64,000 bases of DNA, taken from Superficieibacter sp. HKU1. GTDB lineage: Bacteria > Pseudomonadota > Gammaproteobacteria > Enterobacterales > Enterobacteriaceae. The notes beneath the pieces are model-generated. The model did not search any database, had not been told where the DNA came from, and was given only the letters and a program-made list of their open reading frames with translations. The stretch covers positions 4,154,001 through 4,218,000 of the forward strand of contig NZ_CP119754.1 in the NCBI RefSeq assembly GCF_029319185.1. The letters are read 5' to 3'. Of this stretch, positions 51,359 through 60,783 are shown one piece after another. Position 1 is the first letter of the stretch. Every line of letters starts with the position of its first letter. Made by a program: the position numbers and the translations under genes.

Positions 51359-54046
51359 TTATGCGATGGTACGTTGGATCTCGATGATCTCGAACACTTC
51401 GATCATATCGCCAACGCGAACGTCGTTATAGTTCTTCACGCCGATACCACATTCCATACCGTTACGGACTTCGTTAACGTCATCTTTGAAGCGGCGCAGG
51501 GATTCCAGCTCGCCTTCATAGATAACCACGTTGTCACGCAGGACACGGATCGGGTTGTGACGTTTAATCGTACCTTCGGTAACCATACAGCCCGCGATTG
51601 CACCAAATTTCGGTGATTTGAACACGTCGCGTACTTCAGCCAGACCGATGATCTGCTGTTTGAGTTCCGGAGACAGCATACCGCTCATCGCCGCTTTCAC
51701 TTCGTCGATCAGATTATAGATGACGGAGTAGTAACGCAGATCCAGGCTTTCAGATTCAATCACTTTACGGGCAGAAGCATCGGCACGAACGTTGAAGCCG
51801 ACCAGGATAGCATTAGATGCCGCAGCCAGGGTCGCGTCAGTTTCGGTAATACCACCTACACCGGAACCAATGATTCTTACTTTCACTTCGTCGGTAGACA
51901 GTTTCAGTAAGGAGTCAGAGATTGCTTCTACAGAACCCTGTACGTCAGCCTTCAGCACGATGTTCACTTCGTGAACTTCGCCTTCGGTCATGTTGGCGAA
52001 CATGTTCTCCAGTTTCGATTTCTGCTGACGAGCCAGTTTAACTTCACGGAATTTGCCCTGACGATACAGTGCAACTTCACGTGCTTTCTTCTCGTCACGC
52101 ACAACGGTCACTTCATCACCCGCTGCCGGAACGCCGGACAGACCGAGGATTTCCACCGGAATGGACGGACCCGCTTCCAGCACTTCCTGACCGAGTTCGT
52201 TACGCATCGCACGAACGCGACCGTATTCGAAACCGCACAGTACGATGTCACCCTTGTTCAGCGTACCTTCACGTACCAGAACCGTTGCAACCGGACCACG
52301 ACCTTTATCCAGGAAGGATTCAATGACCGCACCGCTCGCCATACCATTACGAATGGCTTTCAGTTCCAGAACTTCAGCCTGCAGCAGGATAGCGTTCAGC
52401 AGATCGTCAATACCGGTACCCGCTTTCGCAGACACTGGAATGAACTGCGCTTCGCCGCCCCACTCTTCCGGCATAACGCCGTACTGAGACAGTTCGTTTT
52501 TAACGCGATCGAGATCGGCTTCAGGCTTATCGATTTTGTTCACGGCAACCACCAGAGGCACCTGCGCCGCTTTCGCGTGCTGGATAGCTTCAATGGTCTG
52601 CGGCATCACGCCGTCGTCTGCTGCAACCACCAGAACAACGATATCCGTTGCCTGCGCACCACGAGCACGCATGGAGGTAAACGCGGCGTGGCCCGGGGTA
52701 TCCAGGAAGGTGATCATCCCGTTGTCGGTTTCAACGTGGTAAGCACCGATATGCTGGGTAATGCCACCCGCTTCGCCAGAGGCCACTTTCGTTGAACGAA
52801 TGTAGTCAAGCAGCGAGGTTTTACCGTGGTCAACGTGACCCATGATGGTCACAACCGGTGCGCGCGGTTCAGCCGCAGCGCCGGTATCACGGTCGCTCAT
52901 TACCGCTTCTTCCAGTTCGTTTTCACGACGCAGGATCACTTTGTGGCCCATTTCTTCAGCCACCAGCTGTGCAGTTTCCTGATCGATAACCTGGTTGATG
53001 GTGGCCATTGCACCCAGTTTCATCATCGCTTTGATGACCTGAGAACCTTTGACCGCCATTTTGTTAGCCAGATCGCCAACGGTAATGGTTTCGCCAATCA
53101 CAACGTCGCGGTTAACGGCCTGAGCCGGCTTCTGGAAGCCCTGCTGCAGAGAAGAACCTTTACGGTTTTTGCCACCTTTACCACCGCGAACCGCTGCACG
53201 CGCTTCTTCACGATCGGCTTTGGATTCGGCATGCTTGTTGCCTTTTTTAGCCGGGCGCGCCGCTTTCGCAGTACGTGTGCGGCTACGGCCACCTTCAACT
53301 TCACGGTCATTGTCATCTTCAGCCTGACGAGCATGCTGAGAGGTAGTCACGTGATAGTCGCTGGAGTCCTCAGGAACTTCAGTTACCTGAACACCGTTTT
53401 TCTCGTTTTCTTCAGCCATACGACGAGCTTCTTCAGCTACGCGACGCGCTTCTTCTTCCAGCTTACGACGAGCTTCTTCTTCAGCTTTACGCTTCAGTTC
53501 CGCAGCTTCGTTCTCACGACGGGCTTTTTCAGCCTGGGCAGTTTTAGTCATATCGTCTTGTTGATTGCTCACTTTGTCTTTTTCCGCAGCTTCACGTTTC
53601 GCTTTGTCAGCGGCTTCACGCTTAGCTTGTTCTGCGGCCTCGCGCTCAGCTTTCAATTGCGCCTCGCGTTTGGCTGCTTCTTCAGCCTCACGCTGGGCTT
53701 GCTCTTCCGCTTCACGCTGCGCCTGCTCTTCCGCTGCGAGACGTTCTGCCTCTTGCGGGTCACGTTTCACAAAGGTGCGCTTCTTGCGGACTTCGATTTG
53801 TACCGATTTACTTTTCCCACCGGTACCGGGAATGTTTAAAGTACTGCGCGTTTTACGCTGCAATGTCAACTTGTCCGGGCCTGCACCCTGGTCACGGCTC
53901 AGGTGGGCCTGTAAGGTTTGTCTTTCTTGTGCGGACACAGAGTCTTCAACAGACTTCCGGATCCCTGCATCAGCGAATTGCTGTACCAGGCGATCCACGG
54001 AAATCTGTTTCTCTGCGGCCAGCGCTTTTAAAGTTACATCTGTCAT
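51359..54046 (-). CDS. infB: Translation initiation factor IF-2
   Basis: An 895-residue GTPase that brings initiator tRNA to the 30S subunit. The N-terminal domain contains a long Glu/Ala/Lys/Arg-rich helix with EEQAQREAEE-type repeats (about residues 105-220), five residues longer overall than E. coli. G-domain motifs: GHVDHGKTSLLD (G1), DTPGHAAF (G3), NKIDKPEAD (G4). Downstream domains II-IV are complete. Shorter isoforms from internal starts are known in E. coli and could exist here. Confidence 0.98.
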   Translation of the reverse strand: MTDVTLKALAAEKQISVDRLVQQFADAGIRKSVEDSVSAQERQTLQAHLSRDQGAGPDKLTLQRKTRSTLNIPGTGGKSKSVQIEVRKKRTFVKRDPQEAERLAAEEQAQREAEEQAQREAEEAAKREAQLKAEREAAEQAKREAADKAKREAAEKDKVSNQQDDMTKTAQAEKARRENEAAELKRKAEEEARRKLEEEARRVAEEARRMAEENEKNGVQVTEVPEDSSDYHVTTSQHARQAEDDNDREVEGGRSRTRTAKAARPAKKGNKHAESKADREEARAAVRGGKGGKNRKGSSLQQGFQKPAQAVNRDVVIGETITVGDLANKMAVKGSQVIKAMMKLGAMATINQVIDQETAQLVAEEMGHKVILRRENELEEAVMSDRDTGAAAEPRAPVVTIMGHVDHGKTSLLDYIRSTKVASGEAGGITQHIGAYHVETDNGMITFLDTPGHAAFTSMRARGAQATDIVVLVVAADDGVMPQTIEAIQHAKAAQVPLVVAVNKIDKPEADLDRVKNELSQYGVMPEEWGGEAQFIPVSAKAGTGIDDLLNAILLQAEVLELKAIRNGMASGAVIESFLDKGRGPVATVLVREGTLNKGDIVLCGFEYGRVRAMRNELGQEVLEAGPSIPVEILGLSGVPAAGDEVTVVRDEKKAREVALYRQGKFREVKLARQQKSKLENMFANMTEGEVHEVNIVLKADVQGSVEAISDSLLKLSTDEVKVRIIGSGVGGITETDATLAAASNAILVGFNVRADASARKVIESESLDLRYYSVIYNLIDEVKAAMSGMLSPELKQQIIGLAEVRDVFKSPKFGAIAGCMVTEGTIKRHNPIRVLRDNVVIYEGELESLRRFKDDVNEVRNGMECGIGVKNYNDVRVGDMIEVFEIIEIQRTIA

Positions 54047-54070
54047 GCTGTTCCTTCCTGCTACAGTTTA

Positions 54071-55558
54071 TTACGCTTCGTCACCGAACCAGCAAATATT
54101 ACGGGCAGCCATAATCAGCTCACCGGCTTTCTCGTCGGACAGACCTTCGATATCAGCCAGATCATCAATGCCCTGATCGGCGAGATCTTCCAGCGTACAA
54201 ACACCACGGGCAGCCAGTTTGAAGGCCATTGCGCGATCCAGTCCTTCCAGATTCAGCAAATCGTCAGCCGGTTTGTTATCACCAAGGCTGTCTTCCTGAG
54301 CCTGTGCCAGAGTGGCCAGTGCGGTTTTAGCACGCTCACGCAGTGCTTCAACGGTCGATTCATCAAGGCCGTCAATTTCCAGCAGTTCTTTCATTGGCAC
54401 GTAGGCCAGTTCTTCCAGCGTTGAGAAGCCTTCTTCAACCAGAACGGTGGCAAACTCTTCATCAATATCGAGATGGCGGGTGAAGGTTTCAATCGCGGCG
54501 TAGGTTTCAGCCTGATGCTTCGCCTGGAGGTCATCAACGGTCATCACGTTGAGCTCCCAACCGCTCAGCTGTGAAGCCAGACGCACGTTTTGACCGTTAC
54601 GGCCAATCGCCTGGGCCAGGTTACCCGCTTCAACGGCGATATCCATCGTGTGTTTGTCTTCATCGACAACGATAGAAGCCACGTCTGCCGGTGCCATGGC
54701 GTTAATCACGAACTGCGCCGGATTATCATCCCACAGCACGATATCAATACGCTCACCGCCCAGCTCGGTAGACACCGCCTGAACACGCGCACCGCGCATA
54801 CCTACGCAGGCACCGACCGGATCAATACGCTTGTCGTTGGTTTTCACCGCAATTTTTGCACGTGAACCTGGATCGCGAGCTGCCGCTTTGATCTCAATAA
54901 CTTCTTCGCCAATTTCTGGCACTTCAATGCGGAAAAGCTCAACCAGCATCTCTGGCTTCGAACGCGTCACGAACAGCTGAGCACCGCGCGCTTCCGGACG
55001 TACGGAGTACAGTACGCCACGAATACGGTCGCCGGGGCGGAAGTTTTCACGCGGCAGCATGTCTTCACGCATGATCACAGCTTCAGCATTGTTGCCGAGA
55101 TCCAGAGAGATGTTGTCACGGTTTACTTTCTTCACCACGCCGGTGATGATTTCACCTTCATGCTCGCGGAACTGATCGACAACCATCGCGCGTTCAGCTT
55201 CACGCACTTTTTGCACGATAACCTGTTTAGCGGTCTGGGTAGTAATACGGTCAAAGGTGACAGATTCGATCTGATCTTCAACGTATTCCCCTACGTTCAG
55301 GCTTTCGTCTTCAAAACGCGCCGCTTCCAGGGTGATTTCTTTAGTCGGCTGGGTGACTTCTTCTACAATCACCCAGCGACGGAAGGTGTCAAAATCACCG
55401 CTTTTACGATCGATTTCAACGCGAACATCGATCTCTTGTTCATATTTTTTCTTTGTTGCCGTTGCCAGTGCACTCTCCAGCGCTTCGAAAATTTTCTCGC
55501 GTGGCAGCGATTTTTCGTTGGAAACGGCTTCAACAACAGCCAAAATTTCTTTATTCAT
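54071..55558 (-). CDS. nusA: Transcription termination/antitermination factor NusA
   Basis: A 495-residue RNA polymerase-binding factor controlling pausing, termination and antitermination. N-terminal polymerase-binding domain, S1 domain (ITGVVKKVNRDNISLDLG), KH1 and KH2 (RIDPVGACVGMRGARVQAV, AIGRNGQNVRLAS), then two acidic repeats at the C-terminus (around 365-490), as in enterobacterial NusA. 24-bp gap to infB. Confidence 0.98.
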   Translation of the reverse strand: MNKEILAVVEAVSNEKSLPREKIFEALESALATATKKKYEQEIDVRVEIDRKSGDFDTFRRWVIVEEVTQPTKEITLEAARFEDESLNVGEYVEDQIESVTFDRITTQTAKQVIVQKVREAERAMVVDQFREHEGEIITGVVKKVNRDNISLDLGNNAEAVIMREDMLPRENFRPGDRIRGVLYSVRPEARGAQLFVTRSKPEMLVELFRIEVPEIGEEVIEIKAAARDPGSRAKIAVKTNDKRIDPVGACVGMRGARVQAVSTELGGERIDIVLWDDNPAQFVINAMAPADVASIVVDEDKHTMDIAVEAGNLAQAIGRNGQNVRLASQLSGWELNVMTVDDLQAKHQAETYAAIETFTRHLDIDEEFATVLVEEGFSTLEELAYVPMKELLEIDGLDESTVEALRERAKTALATLAQAQEDSLGDNKPADDLLNLEGLDRAMAFKLAARGVCTLEDLADQGIDDLADIEGLSDEKAGELIMAARNICWFGDEA

Positions 55559-55585
55559 CGGGGCCTTTCACCTCAATCCAGACTG

Positions 55586-56038
55586 TTAAAAGTGGGGAAC
55601 CAGGTTCGCCTTCTGGATGTTACTCAGCGCGAACACTTCATCTTTGCCATCAACCGTAACCGTGATCATCTCACCGTCTACTGCTTTAATAACGCCCTGC
55701 CACTTACGACGGTTCTGTACCGCCATGCGCAGGACCAGCGCCACCTCTTCACCCAGGAAACGCGTATAATGCTCAGCAGTGAACATAGGACGATCGAGGC
55801 CAGGTGAGGAGACCTCCAGGTTGTAGGCCACGGTAATGGGATCTTCGACGTCCATTACGGCACTCACCTGATGGCTCACATCAGCACAATCATCAACATT
55901 GATGCCATCTTCACTATCAATATAGATGCGCAGTGTCGATGTGCGACCGCGAATAAATTCGATGCCGACCAGCTCAAAGCCCAATGCTTCAACCGGTGCT
56001 GTAATCATCTCTGTTAATTTTTGCTCTAATGTGGACAA
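55586..56038 (-). CDS. rimP: Ribosome maturation factor RimP
   Basis: A 150-residue factor for 30S subunit assembly (EALGFELVGIEFIRGRTSTLRIYID with DCADVSHQVSA). The start is placed at a TTG (56038), reading STLEQKL next, because this gives the length known for E. coli and GGGGGTGGG lies just upstream; the longer reading uses a GTG 12 bases earlier. First protein gene of the metY-rimP-nusA-infB operon. Confidence 0.95.
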   Translation of the reverse strand: MSTLEQKLTEMITAPVEALGFELVGIEFIRGRTSTLRIYIDSEDGINVDDCADVSHQVSAVMDVEDPITVAYNLEVSSPGLDRPMFTAEHYTRFLGEEVALVLRMAVQNRRKWQGVIKAVDGEMITVTVDGKDEVFALSNIQKANLVPHF

Positions 56039-56055
56039 GCCCACCCCCAAGACAT

Positions 56056-56075
56056 AAAAAAAGGGCGTAAAGCCC
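56056..56075 (-). terminator. Short hairpin with T-run in the rimP leader
   Basis: On the minus strand GGGC-TTTAC-GCCC is followed by TTTTTTT, ending about 18 bases before the rimP start. Together with the hairpin at 56101 it forms tandem leader structures that may attenuate the operon. Confidence 0.55.
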
Positions 56076-56100
56076 AGTTATTCTGTAGTCAGATAACAAA

Positions 56101-56122
56101 AAACCCCGATAAATCGGGGCTT
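56101..56122 (-). terminator. Terminator after metY
   Basis: CCCCGAT-AA-ATCGGGG (56104-56119) with TTTTTT on the minus strand, between metY and rimP. It ends tRNA transcripts, while read-through feeds the nusA operon. Confidence 0.85.
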
Positions 56123-56245
56123 TAGATAACTGAACCCTATAGCCGCAACTGCGGCCTGGAGAACCTTCCGAAAGAATTTTTTTCAAACTCAGCTACGAAG
56201 GCCAACGTCTTCACAGACTATTTGAAAAAGAACTCTAAGGGAAAG

Positions 56246-56322
<77 letters not shown>

Positions 56323-56578
56323 CCTGAAACGTGGCAAATTCTACGCGTTTTGAGTAGAAAATGCAAATAATGCTGGGATTTGGTACCGAAGACGGGACGT
56401 AAAACCGGCCTGTATTATGAGGAAAAAAGCGGTTTGTGTCAAGGCGCGCGGGCGCTTGCCGACGATCACCTTCTGACTGGCATAAAAACGCGTAGCCGGT
56501 GCATAGAGTAAGAGGATCTTTACAGGATTTTTTGCTGAAATCGTTATGAATCACTTTCGGTATGCAGTAAAAGGTGTT

Positions 56579-56616
56579 TAAATGAAAACTCATTTATTTT
56601 GCATAAAAATGCATTT
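56579..56616 (+). promoter_or_regulatory. Two ARG boxes before argG
   Basis: TAAATGA-AAAC-TCATTTA (56579-56596) is a perfect palindrome and TTTGCATAAAAATGCATTT (56598-56616) follows after one base. Both fit the ArgR box layout and spacing, so arginine-bound ArgR should repress argG. The rest of the 341-bp gap 56323-56663 holds the metY and argG promoters and no gene. Confidence 0.75.
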
Positions 56617-56663
56617 AGCTTCAGAGATGATTTCTCCATAGTCTACCAGGCAGGGTTTATTTT

Positions 56664-58007
56664 ATGACGACGATTCTCAAACATCTTCCGGCAGGTCAAC
56701 GTATTGGTATCGCTTTTTCTGGCGGTCTGGACACCAGCGCAGCGCTGCTGTGGATGCGACAAAAAGGGGCGGTCCCCTATGCCTATACGGCAAACCTGGG
56801 CCAGCCGGACGAAGAGGATTATGATGCCATTCCTCGCCGCGCGAAAGAATATGGCGCAGAAAACGCTCGCCTGATCGACTGCCGTAAACAGCTGGTTGCC
56901 GAAGGTATCGCTGCCATTCAATGCGGCGCGTTTCATAATACCACCGGCGGCCTGACCTATTTCAACACCACCCCGCTGGGCCGGGCCGTCACGGGCACTA
57001 TGCTGGTTGCGGCAATGAAAGAAGATGGCGTAAATATCTGGGGCGACGGCAGTACCTATAAAGGTAACGATATCGAACGTTTTTACCGTTATGGCCTGCT
57101 GACCAATGCTGAACTAAAAATCTATAAGCCGTGGCTGGATACCGACTTCATTGATGAGCTGGGCGGACGTCAGGAGATGTCTGAATTCATGATCGCCTGC
57201 GGCTTTGACTACAAAATGTCAGTCGAAAAAGCCTATTCCACCGACTCTAATATGCTGGGTGCGACGCACGAAGCGAAAGACCTTGAATTCCTCAACTCCA
57301 GCGTGAAAATCGTTAACCCCATCATGGGTGTGAAGTTCTGGGATGAGAACGTCAAAATTCCGGCGGAAGAAGTGACGGTACGCTTCGAACACGGTCATCC
57401 GGTGGCGCTGAACGGCAAAACCTTCGCTGACGATGTTGAACTAATGATGGAAGCAAACCGCATTGGCGGTCGTCACGGTCTGGGCATGAGCGATCAGATT
57501 GAAAACCGCATCATTGAAGCGAAAAGCCGTGGTATCTATGAAGCGCCGGGGATGGCGCTACTGCATATCGCCTATGAGCGTCTGCTGACCGGTATTCATA
57601 ATGAAGATACCATCGAGCAATATCATGCGCACGGTCGCCAGCTGGGTCGTCTGCTGTATCAGGGCCGCTGGTTCGACTCCCAGGCGTTAATGCTGCGTGA
57701 TGCCCTGCAACGCTGGGTCGCCAGCCAGATCACCGGCGAAGTAACCCTGGAACTGCGTCGCGGTAATGACTACTCCATCCTCAATACGGTTTCGGACAAT
57801 CTGACCTATAAAGCAGAACGTCTGACTATGGAAAAAGGTGATTCTGTCTTCTCGCCTGACGATCGTATTGGTCAGCTGACCATGCGTAATCTGGACATCA
57901 CCGATACCCGTGAGAAGCTGTTTGGCTATGCCCAGTCCGGACTGCTCTCGGCGTCGTCTACCAGCGGCGTACCGCAGGTGGAGAATCTGGAGAATAAAGG
58001 GAAGTAA
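56664..58007 (+). CDS. argG: Argininosuccinate synthase
   Basis: A 447-residue enzyme that condenses citrulline and aspartate with ATP in arginine synthesis. ATP P-loop AFSGGLDTSAALLWM at about residues 17-31; ATGTMLV-like and GDGSTYKGNDIERFYRYG substrate-binding segments are present. Length equals E. coli ArgG. It is monocistronic, on the plus strand between metY and leuU, with its own terminator. The yhbX gene found after argG in E. coli is absent. Confidence 0.98.
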   Translation: MTTILKHLPAGQRIGIAFSGGLDTSAALLWMRQKGAVPYAYTANLGQPDEEDYDAIPRRAKEYGAENARLIDCRKQLVAEGIAAIQCGAFHNTTGGLTYFNTTPLGRAVTGTMLVAAMKEDGVNIWGDGSTYKGNDIERFYRYGLLTNAELKIYKPWLDTDFIDELGGRQEMSEFMIACGFDYKMSVEKAYSTDSNMLGATHEAKDLEFLNSSVKIVNPIMGVKFWDENVKIPAEEVTVRFEHGHPVALNGKTFADDVELMMEANRIGGRHGLGMSDQIENRIIEAKSRGIYEAPGMALLHIAYERLLTGIHNEDTIEQYHAHGRQLGRLLYQGRWFDSQALMLRDALQRWVASQITGEVTLELRRGNDYSILNTVSDNLTYKAERLTMEKGDSVFSPDDRIGQLTMRNLDITDTREKLFGYAQSGLLSASSTSGVPQVENLENKGK

Positions 58008-58024
58008 CCGGAATCTATCTGAAA

Positions 58025-58045
58025 GGCCGCGCAAGCGGCCTTTTT
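58025..58045 (+). terminator. Terminator of argG
   Basis: GGCCGC-GCAA-GCGGCC followed by TTTTTT, 16 bases after the stop. Confidence 0.92.
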
Positions 58046-58104
58046 TATGGTTGCCTGAATACCTTATCTGACGACTACGGTCACTCCAAAATACAGACGA
58101 AAAA

Positions 58105-58126
58105 AAAGACGCTTTTCAGCGTCTTT
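58105..58126 (-). terminator. Terminator after leuU
   Basis: AAAGACGC-TTTTCA-GCGTCTTT with a T-run of seven or more on the minus strand; ends the secG-leuU transcript. Confidence 0.9.
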
Positions 58127-58138
58127 CTTTCGGAATAT

Positions 58139-58225
58139 TGGTACCGAGGACGGGACTTGAACCCGTAAGCCCTATTGGGCACTACCACCTCAAGGTAGCG
58201 TGTCTACCAATTCCACCACCTCGGC
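58139..58225 (-). tRNA. leuU: tRNA-Leu (GAG)
   Basis: An 87-nt class II tRNA with CCA: acceptor GCCGAGG/CCTCGGT, anticodon stem CTACC-TTGAGGT-GGTAG giving anticodon GAG, a long variable arm, and the T loop TTCAAGT. Lies 11 bp after secG, as leuU in E. coli. Confidence 0.98.
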
Positions 58226-58236
58226 ACGATGACTGC

Positions 58237-58569
58237 TTACTGCGGGATATCGCTGGTCGGCTGAGCCGGAGCTGCTGGCTGAGTTTGCTCGGTTTTCGCC
58301 GGCGCATTCAGGTTTTCCCACTCGCTTCCTTTATTGGCCTTGTTACTATTGATATTACCAAGCACCAGGCTAAGGATGAAGAACAACGTTGCCAGCACAG
58401 CCGTCATACGGGTCATGAAGTTACCAGAACCACTTGAACCAAACAGCGTACCGGAAGCGCCAGCTCCAAAGGAGGCTCCCATATCAGCGCCTTTACCCTG
58501 CTGCAGCATAACCAGACCCACCAGGCCGATTGCTACAAGAAGGAAAACTACCAAAAGAGCTTCGTACAT
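58237..58569 (-). CDS. secG: Protein translocase subunit SecG
   Basis: A 110-residue inner-membrane Sec translocon subunit with two transmembrane helices (ALLVVFLLVAIGLVGLVML and MTAVLATLFFILSLVLG) and the conserved QQGKGADMGASFGAGAS loop. Start at MYEALL (58569) matches E. coli. In E. coli glmM lies directly upstream; here the upstream neighbour is a pilus gene cluster. Confidence 0.98.
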   Translation of the reverse strand: MYEALLVVFLLVAIGLVGLVMLQQGKGADMGASFGAGASGTLFGSSGSGNFMTRMTAVLATLFFILSLVLGNINSNKANKGSEWENLNAPAKTEQTQPAAPAQPTSDIPQ

Positions 58570-58779
58570 AATTAACCTGTTCCTTGCGGAGTTGCCGCAT
58601 ACCAATTGCTTCGACCAATATCGCGGGAGGCTTTACGCTTTCCCACTGAAGCGGGTGTGAATACTAACCAAAGCGAATGACCTTCGCAAGGGCAATTTCA
58701 ACGCATTGTATCGAATGCGGAAAAAAACAGCAAAGCGGAGTTAAATCGACCAAAAACAAGGTTATAAAGCCCACCGGCC

Positions 58780-59931
58780 TTAGTGTCCTTCATCTGCCAC
58801 TGGCGGTTGTACCTTCAGTAGCTTGTATTTGCCAAATTTTTTAACAATCCGCCACTTCCCCTCATCGGTTTCAATCATCTCTTGAGGATTGTACATCGAC
58901 ACGGTCTTGCCAATGCGGACGCCAATTTGTAGATCGCTGCCTTCTCCTGACACTACCGCTATTTTGGGCGTCATATCGATAGGCTCAGGTGCGGTAACAG
59001 GCGCTGGCGCTGAAACCGGTGAAGATGACTGACGTTGTTCGAATAACACCGTCATAGGATCCAGCAACCGATCGTTATGACTGATCTCCAGATGCAGATG
59101 CGGGCCATTTGTTCGCCCTGTATTCCCGGAAAGTCCGATCACGTTGCCTTTTTTGACGTACTGATTTTTGAAAACCTTTAGCTGATTTAAGTGCAGGTAT
59201 CGGCTGCTCCAGCCGTCTGCGTGGCGAATGGTAATATAGAAGCCGGTTACGGGACCGTAACTTGCTTCTACTACCTGCCCATCAGCGATGGACATAACTT
59301 CGCTATTGTTAGCGGCGCGGAAATCGGTCCCTTCATGACGCATGAACGAATGAATAACGGGATGATAACGAAGCCCGTAAGGCGATGTTACGTTCAACGG
59401 CGTTGTTAACGGAAAAATGAAGCGGCCGGATTGCGCCTGCTGGCTTAATAACGGCTTCCAGACGGGCGGCGGCGCGCTCATCGTCGGAATCGTCGCGTTC
59501 ATGACGCTGAAAACACTGCTTCCCACGTCTTCATCACTGGGGCCGACGGTCAGGTCTTGATTGTTTACCGGGGACTCTGCCTGTGCGATGGCGTCTGCAT
59601 CTTCCTCGGTTGCCTCCGCCGTAACGCTCTCTTTGGTTACAAAGAGCCGTGCAGCGTCAAAGGATGGCTCATCTTCATCTAAAACAGGTATCAGAGAGTG
59701 AGGCATCCTGAAAGCGGCCTGATAGTCGGCCAGCGTGGCGAGTGTGATCTCTGTAGCGTCGCGATGACATGTAACGGAATCAGGCGGTGGCAGTATGCCA
59801 AGCCCCGTGCGAAAAGTATCCGCTTTTTTCGCGTGCATCAGTGCCGCATAAGTGGAGTAATAACATTCAGGCTCAATGCGATAAACAGGATTTGCGGTCA
59901 GCAGCGCACCAGATAAAAGTAAAAAGGACAT
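58780..59931 (-). CDS. M23 (LytM-type) endopeptidase of the pilus cluster
   Basis: A 383-residue exported protein with an N-terminal signal-like segment (MSFLLLSGALLTANPVY). The M23 domain (about 185-300) has RHEGTDF (HxxxD zinc ligands) and GPHLHLEI (HxH), so the peptidoglycan endopeptidase site is intact. A C-terminal SH3b-like region follows a proline-rich linker. Its ATG overlaps the prepilin peptidase stop by one base (TAATG). It probably opens the cell wall for assembly of the pilus machine, in place of the lytic transglycosylase usual in R64-type clusters. Confidence 0.85.
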   Translation of the reverse strand: MSFLLLSGALLTANPVYRIEPECYYSTYAALMHAKKADTFRTGLGILPPPDSVTCHRDATEITLATLADYQAAFRMPHSLIPVLDEDEPSFDAARLFVTKESVTAEATEEDADAIAQAESPVNNQDLTVGPSDEDVGSSVFSVMNATIPTMSAPPPVWKPLLSQQAQSGRFIFPLTTPLNVTSPYGLRYHPVIHSFMRHEGTDFRAANNSEVMSIADGQVVEASYGPVTGFYITIRHADGWSSRYLHLNQLKVFKNQYVKKGNVIGLSGNTGRTNGPHLHLEISHNDRLLDPMTVLFEQRQSSSPVSAPAPVTAPEPIDMTPKIAVVSGEGSDLQIGVRIGKTVSMYNPQEMIETDEGKWRIVKKFGKYKLLKVQPPVADEGH

Positions 59932-60770
59932 TAACGCAGCACCTCCATGTGCATAATAAGGAATGCAGTTATTGCGATCGCCGGACCGAAAGGCAAATAG
60001 CGTTCGCCCTCGGCTGGTTGGTGAACGCTATTCCTTTGCATCAGCAGGCGAAGAATAAAGAATATCACTCCCAGCACGGCTGAACCTAGCATCAAATGTC
60101 CGACATAATCATTGCCCACCCAGACCGCGCAGGCGGCAAATAATTTCACGTCGCCGTAGCCAAAGCCTTCACGGTGGGTGATCCAGGTGTAGCCTTTCGC
60201 CATCAGCCATGTAAATCCCCAGATGAACACGGCGCCGATAACGCTATCGCGCGGCGAAACGGGAATGATGTTTCTTACCGAGGCGATTAACCCTGCCCAC
60301 AGCAGTAAAAAAACCAGACTGTCAGGCAGTAAAAAGGTTTTCAGATCGATCATCGCCAGCGTGTAAAGCAGACTACCGAAAAGCGCCAGAAATGCCAACT
60401 GCGCCAGACTATGCTCAGGATAGTACAGAAACACTAATAAAAAATAGCCGATGCCGATCAGCGCTTCACTTAACGGATACTGAAAAGGAATAGCACAATG
60501 ACAGTGCCGACACCGGCCCCGGAGAAAAATCCAGCTCAATACCGGGATATTATCCCAGGGTTTAATATTAGTCCTGCATACCGGGCAATGCGAAGATGGC
60601 CACCAGAGATTGACATTGGGTAGGGTCTTCAACGCATTATCATCAGCCGATTCGCGTAATAGCATAATGGGCAGCCGATAAATAACCACATTTAAGAAAC
60701 TACCTATCAGCAACCCTAGCCCCAATGCCAGCCAAGGATAATAGGGTGAAAAAAACGCCTCCATGCGCAT
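59931..60770 (-). CDS. Type IV prepilin peptidase / N-methyltransferase (PilD family)
   Basis: A 279-residue inner-membrane aspartyl protease that cleaves prepilin leaders and N-methylates the new end. The N-terminal GSFLNVVIYRLP block and a zinc-binding CPVC...CRHCHC domain show it is the bifunctional long form; catalytic aspartates are in AMIDLKTFLLPD and GYGDVKLFA. About seven or eight transmembrane helices. AAGGGG lies nine bases before the ATG. Related to PilU of R64 and TcpJ/CofP. Confidence 0.93.
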   Translation of the reverse strand: MRMEAFFSPYYPWLALGLGLLIGSFLNVVIYRLPIMLLRESADDNALKTLPNVNLWWPSSHCPVCRTNIKPWDNIPVLSWIFLRGRCRHCHCAIPFQYPLSEALIGIGYFLLVFLYYPEHSLAQLAFLALFGSLLYTLAMIDLKTFLLPDSLVFLLLWAGLIASVRNIIPVSPRDSVIGAVFIWGFTWLMAKGYTWITHREGFGYGDVKLFAACAVWVGNDYVGHLMLGSAVLGVIFFILRLLMQRNSVHQPAEGERYLPFGPAIAITAFLIMHMEVLR

Positions 60771-60783
60771 CTTATTTATCCCC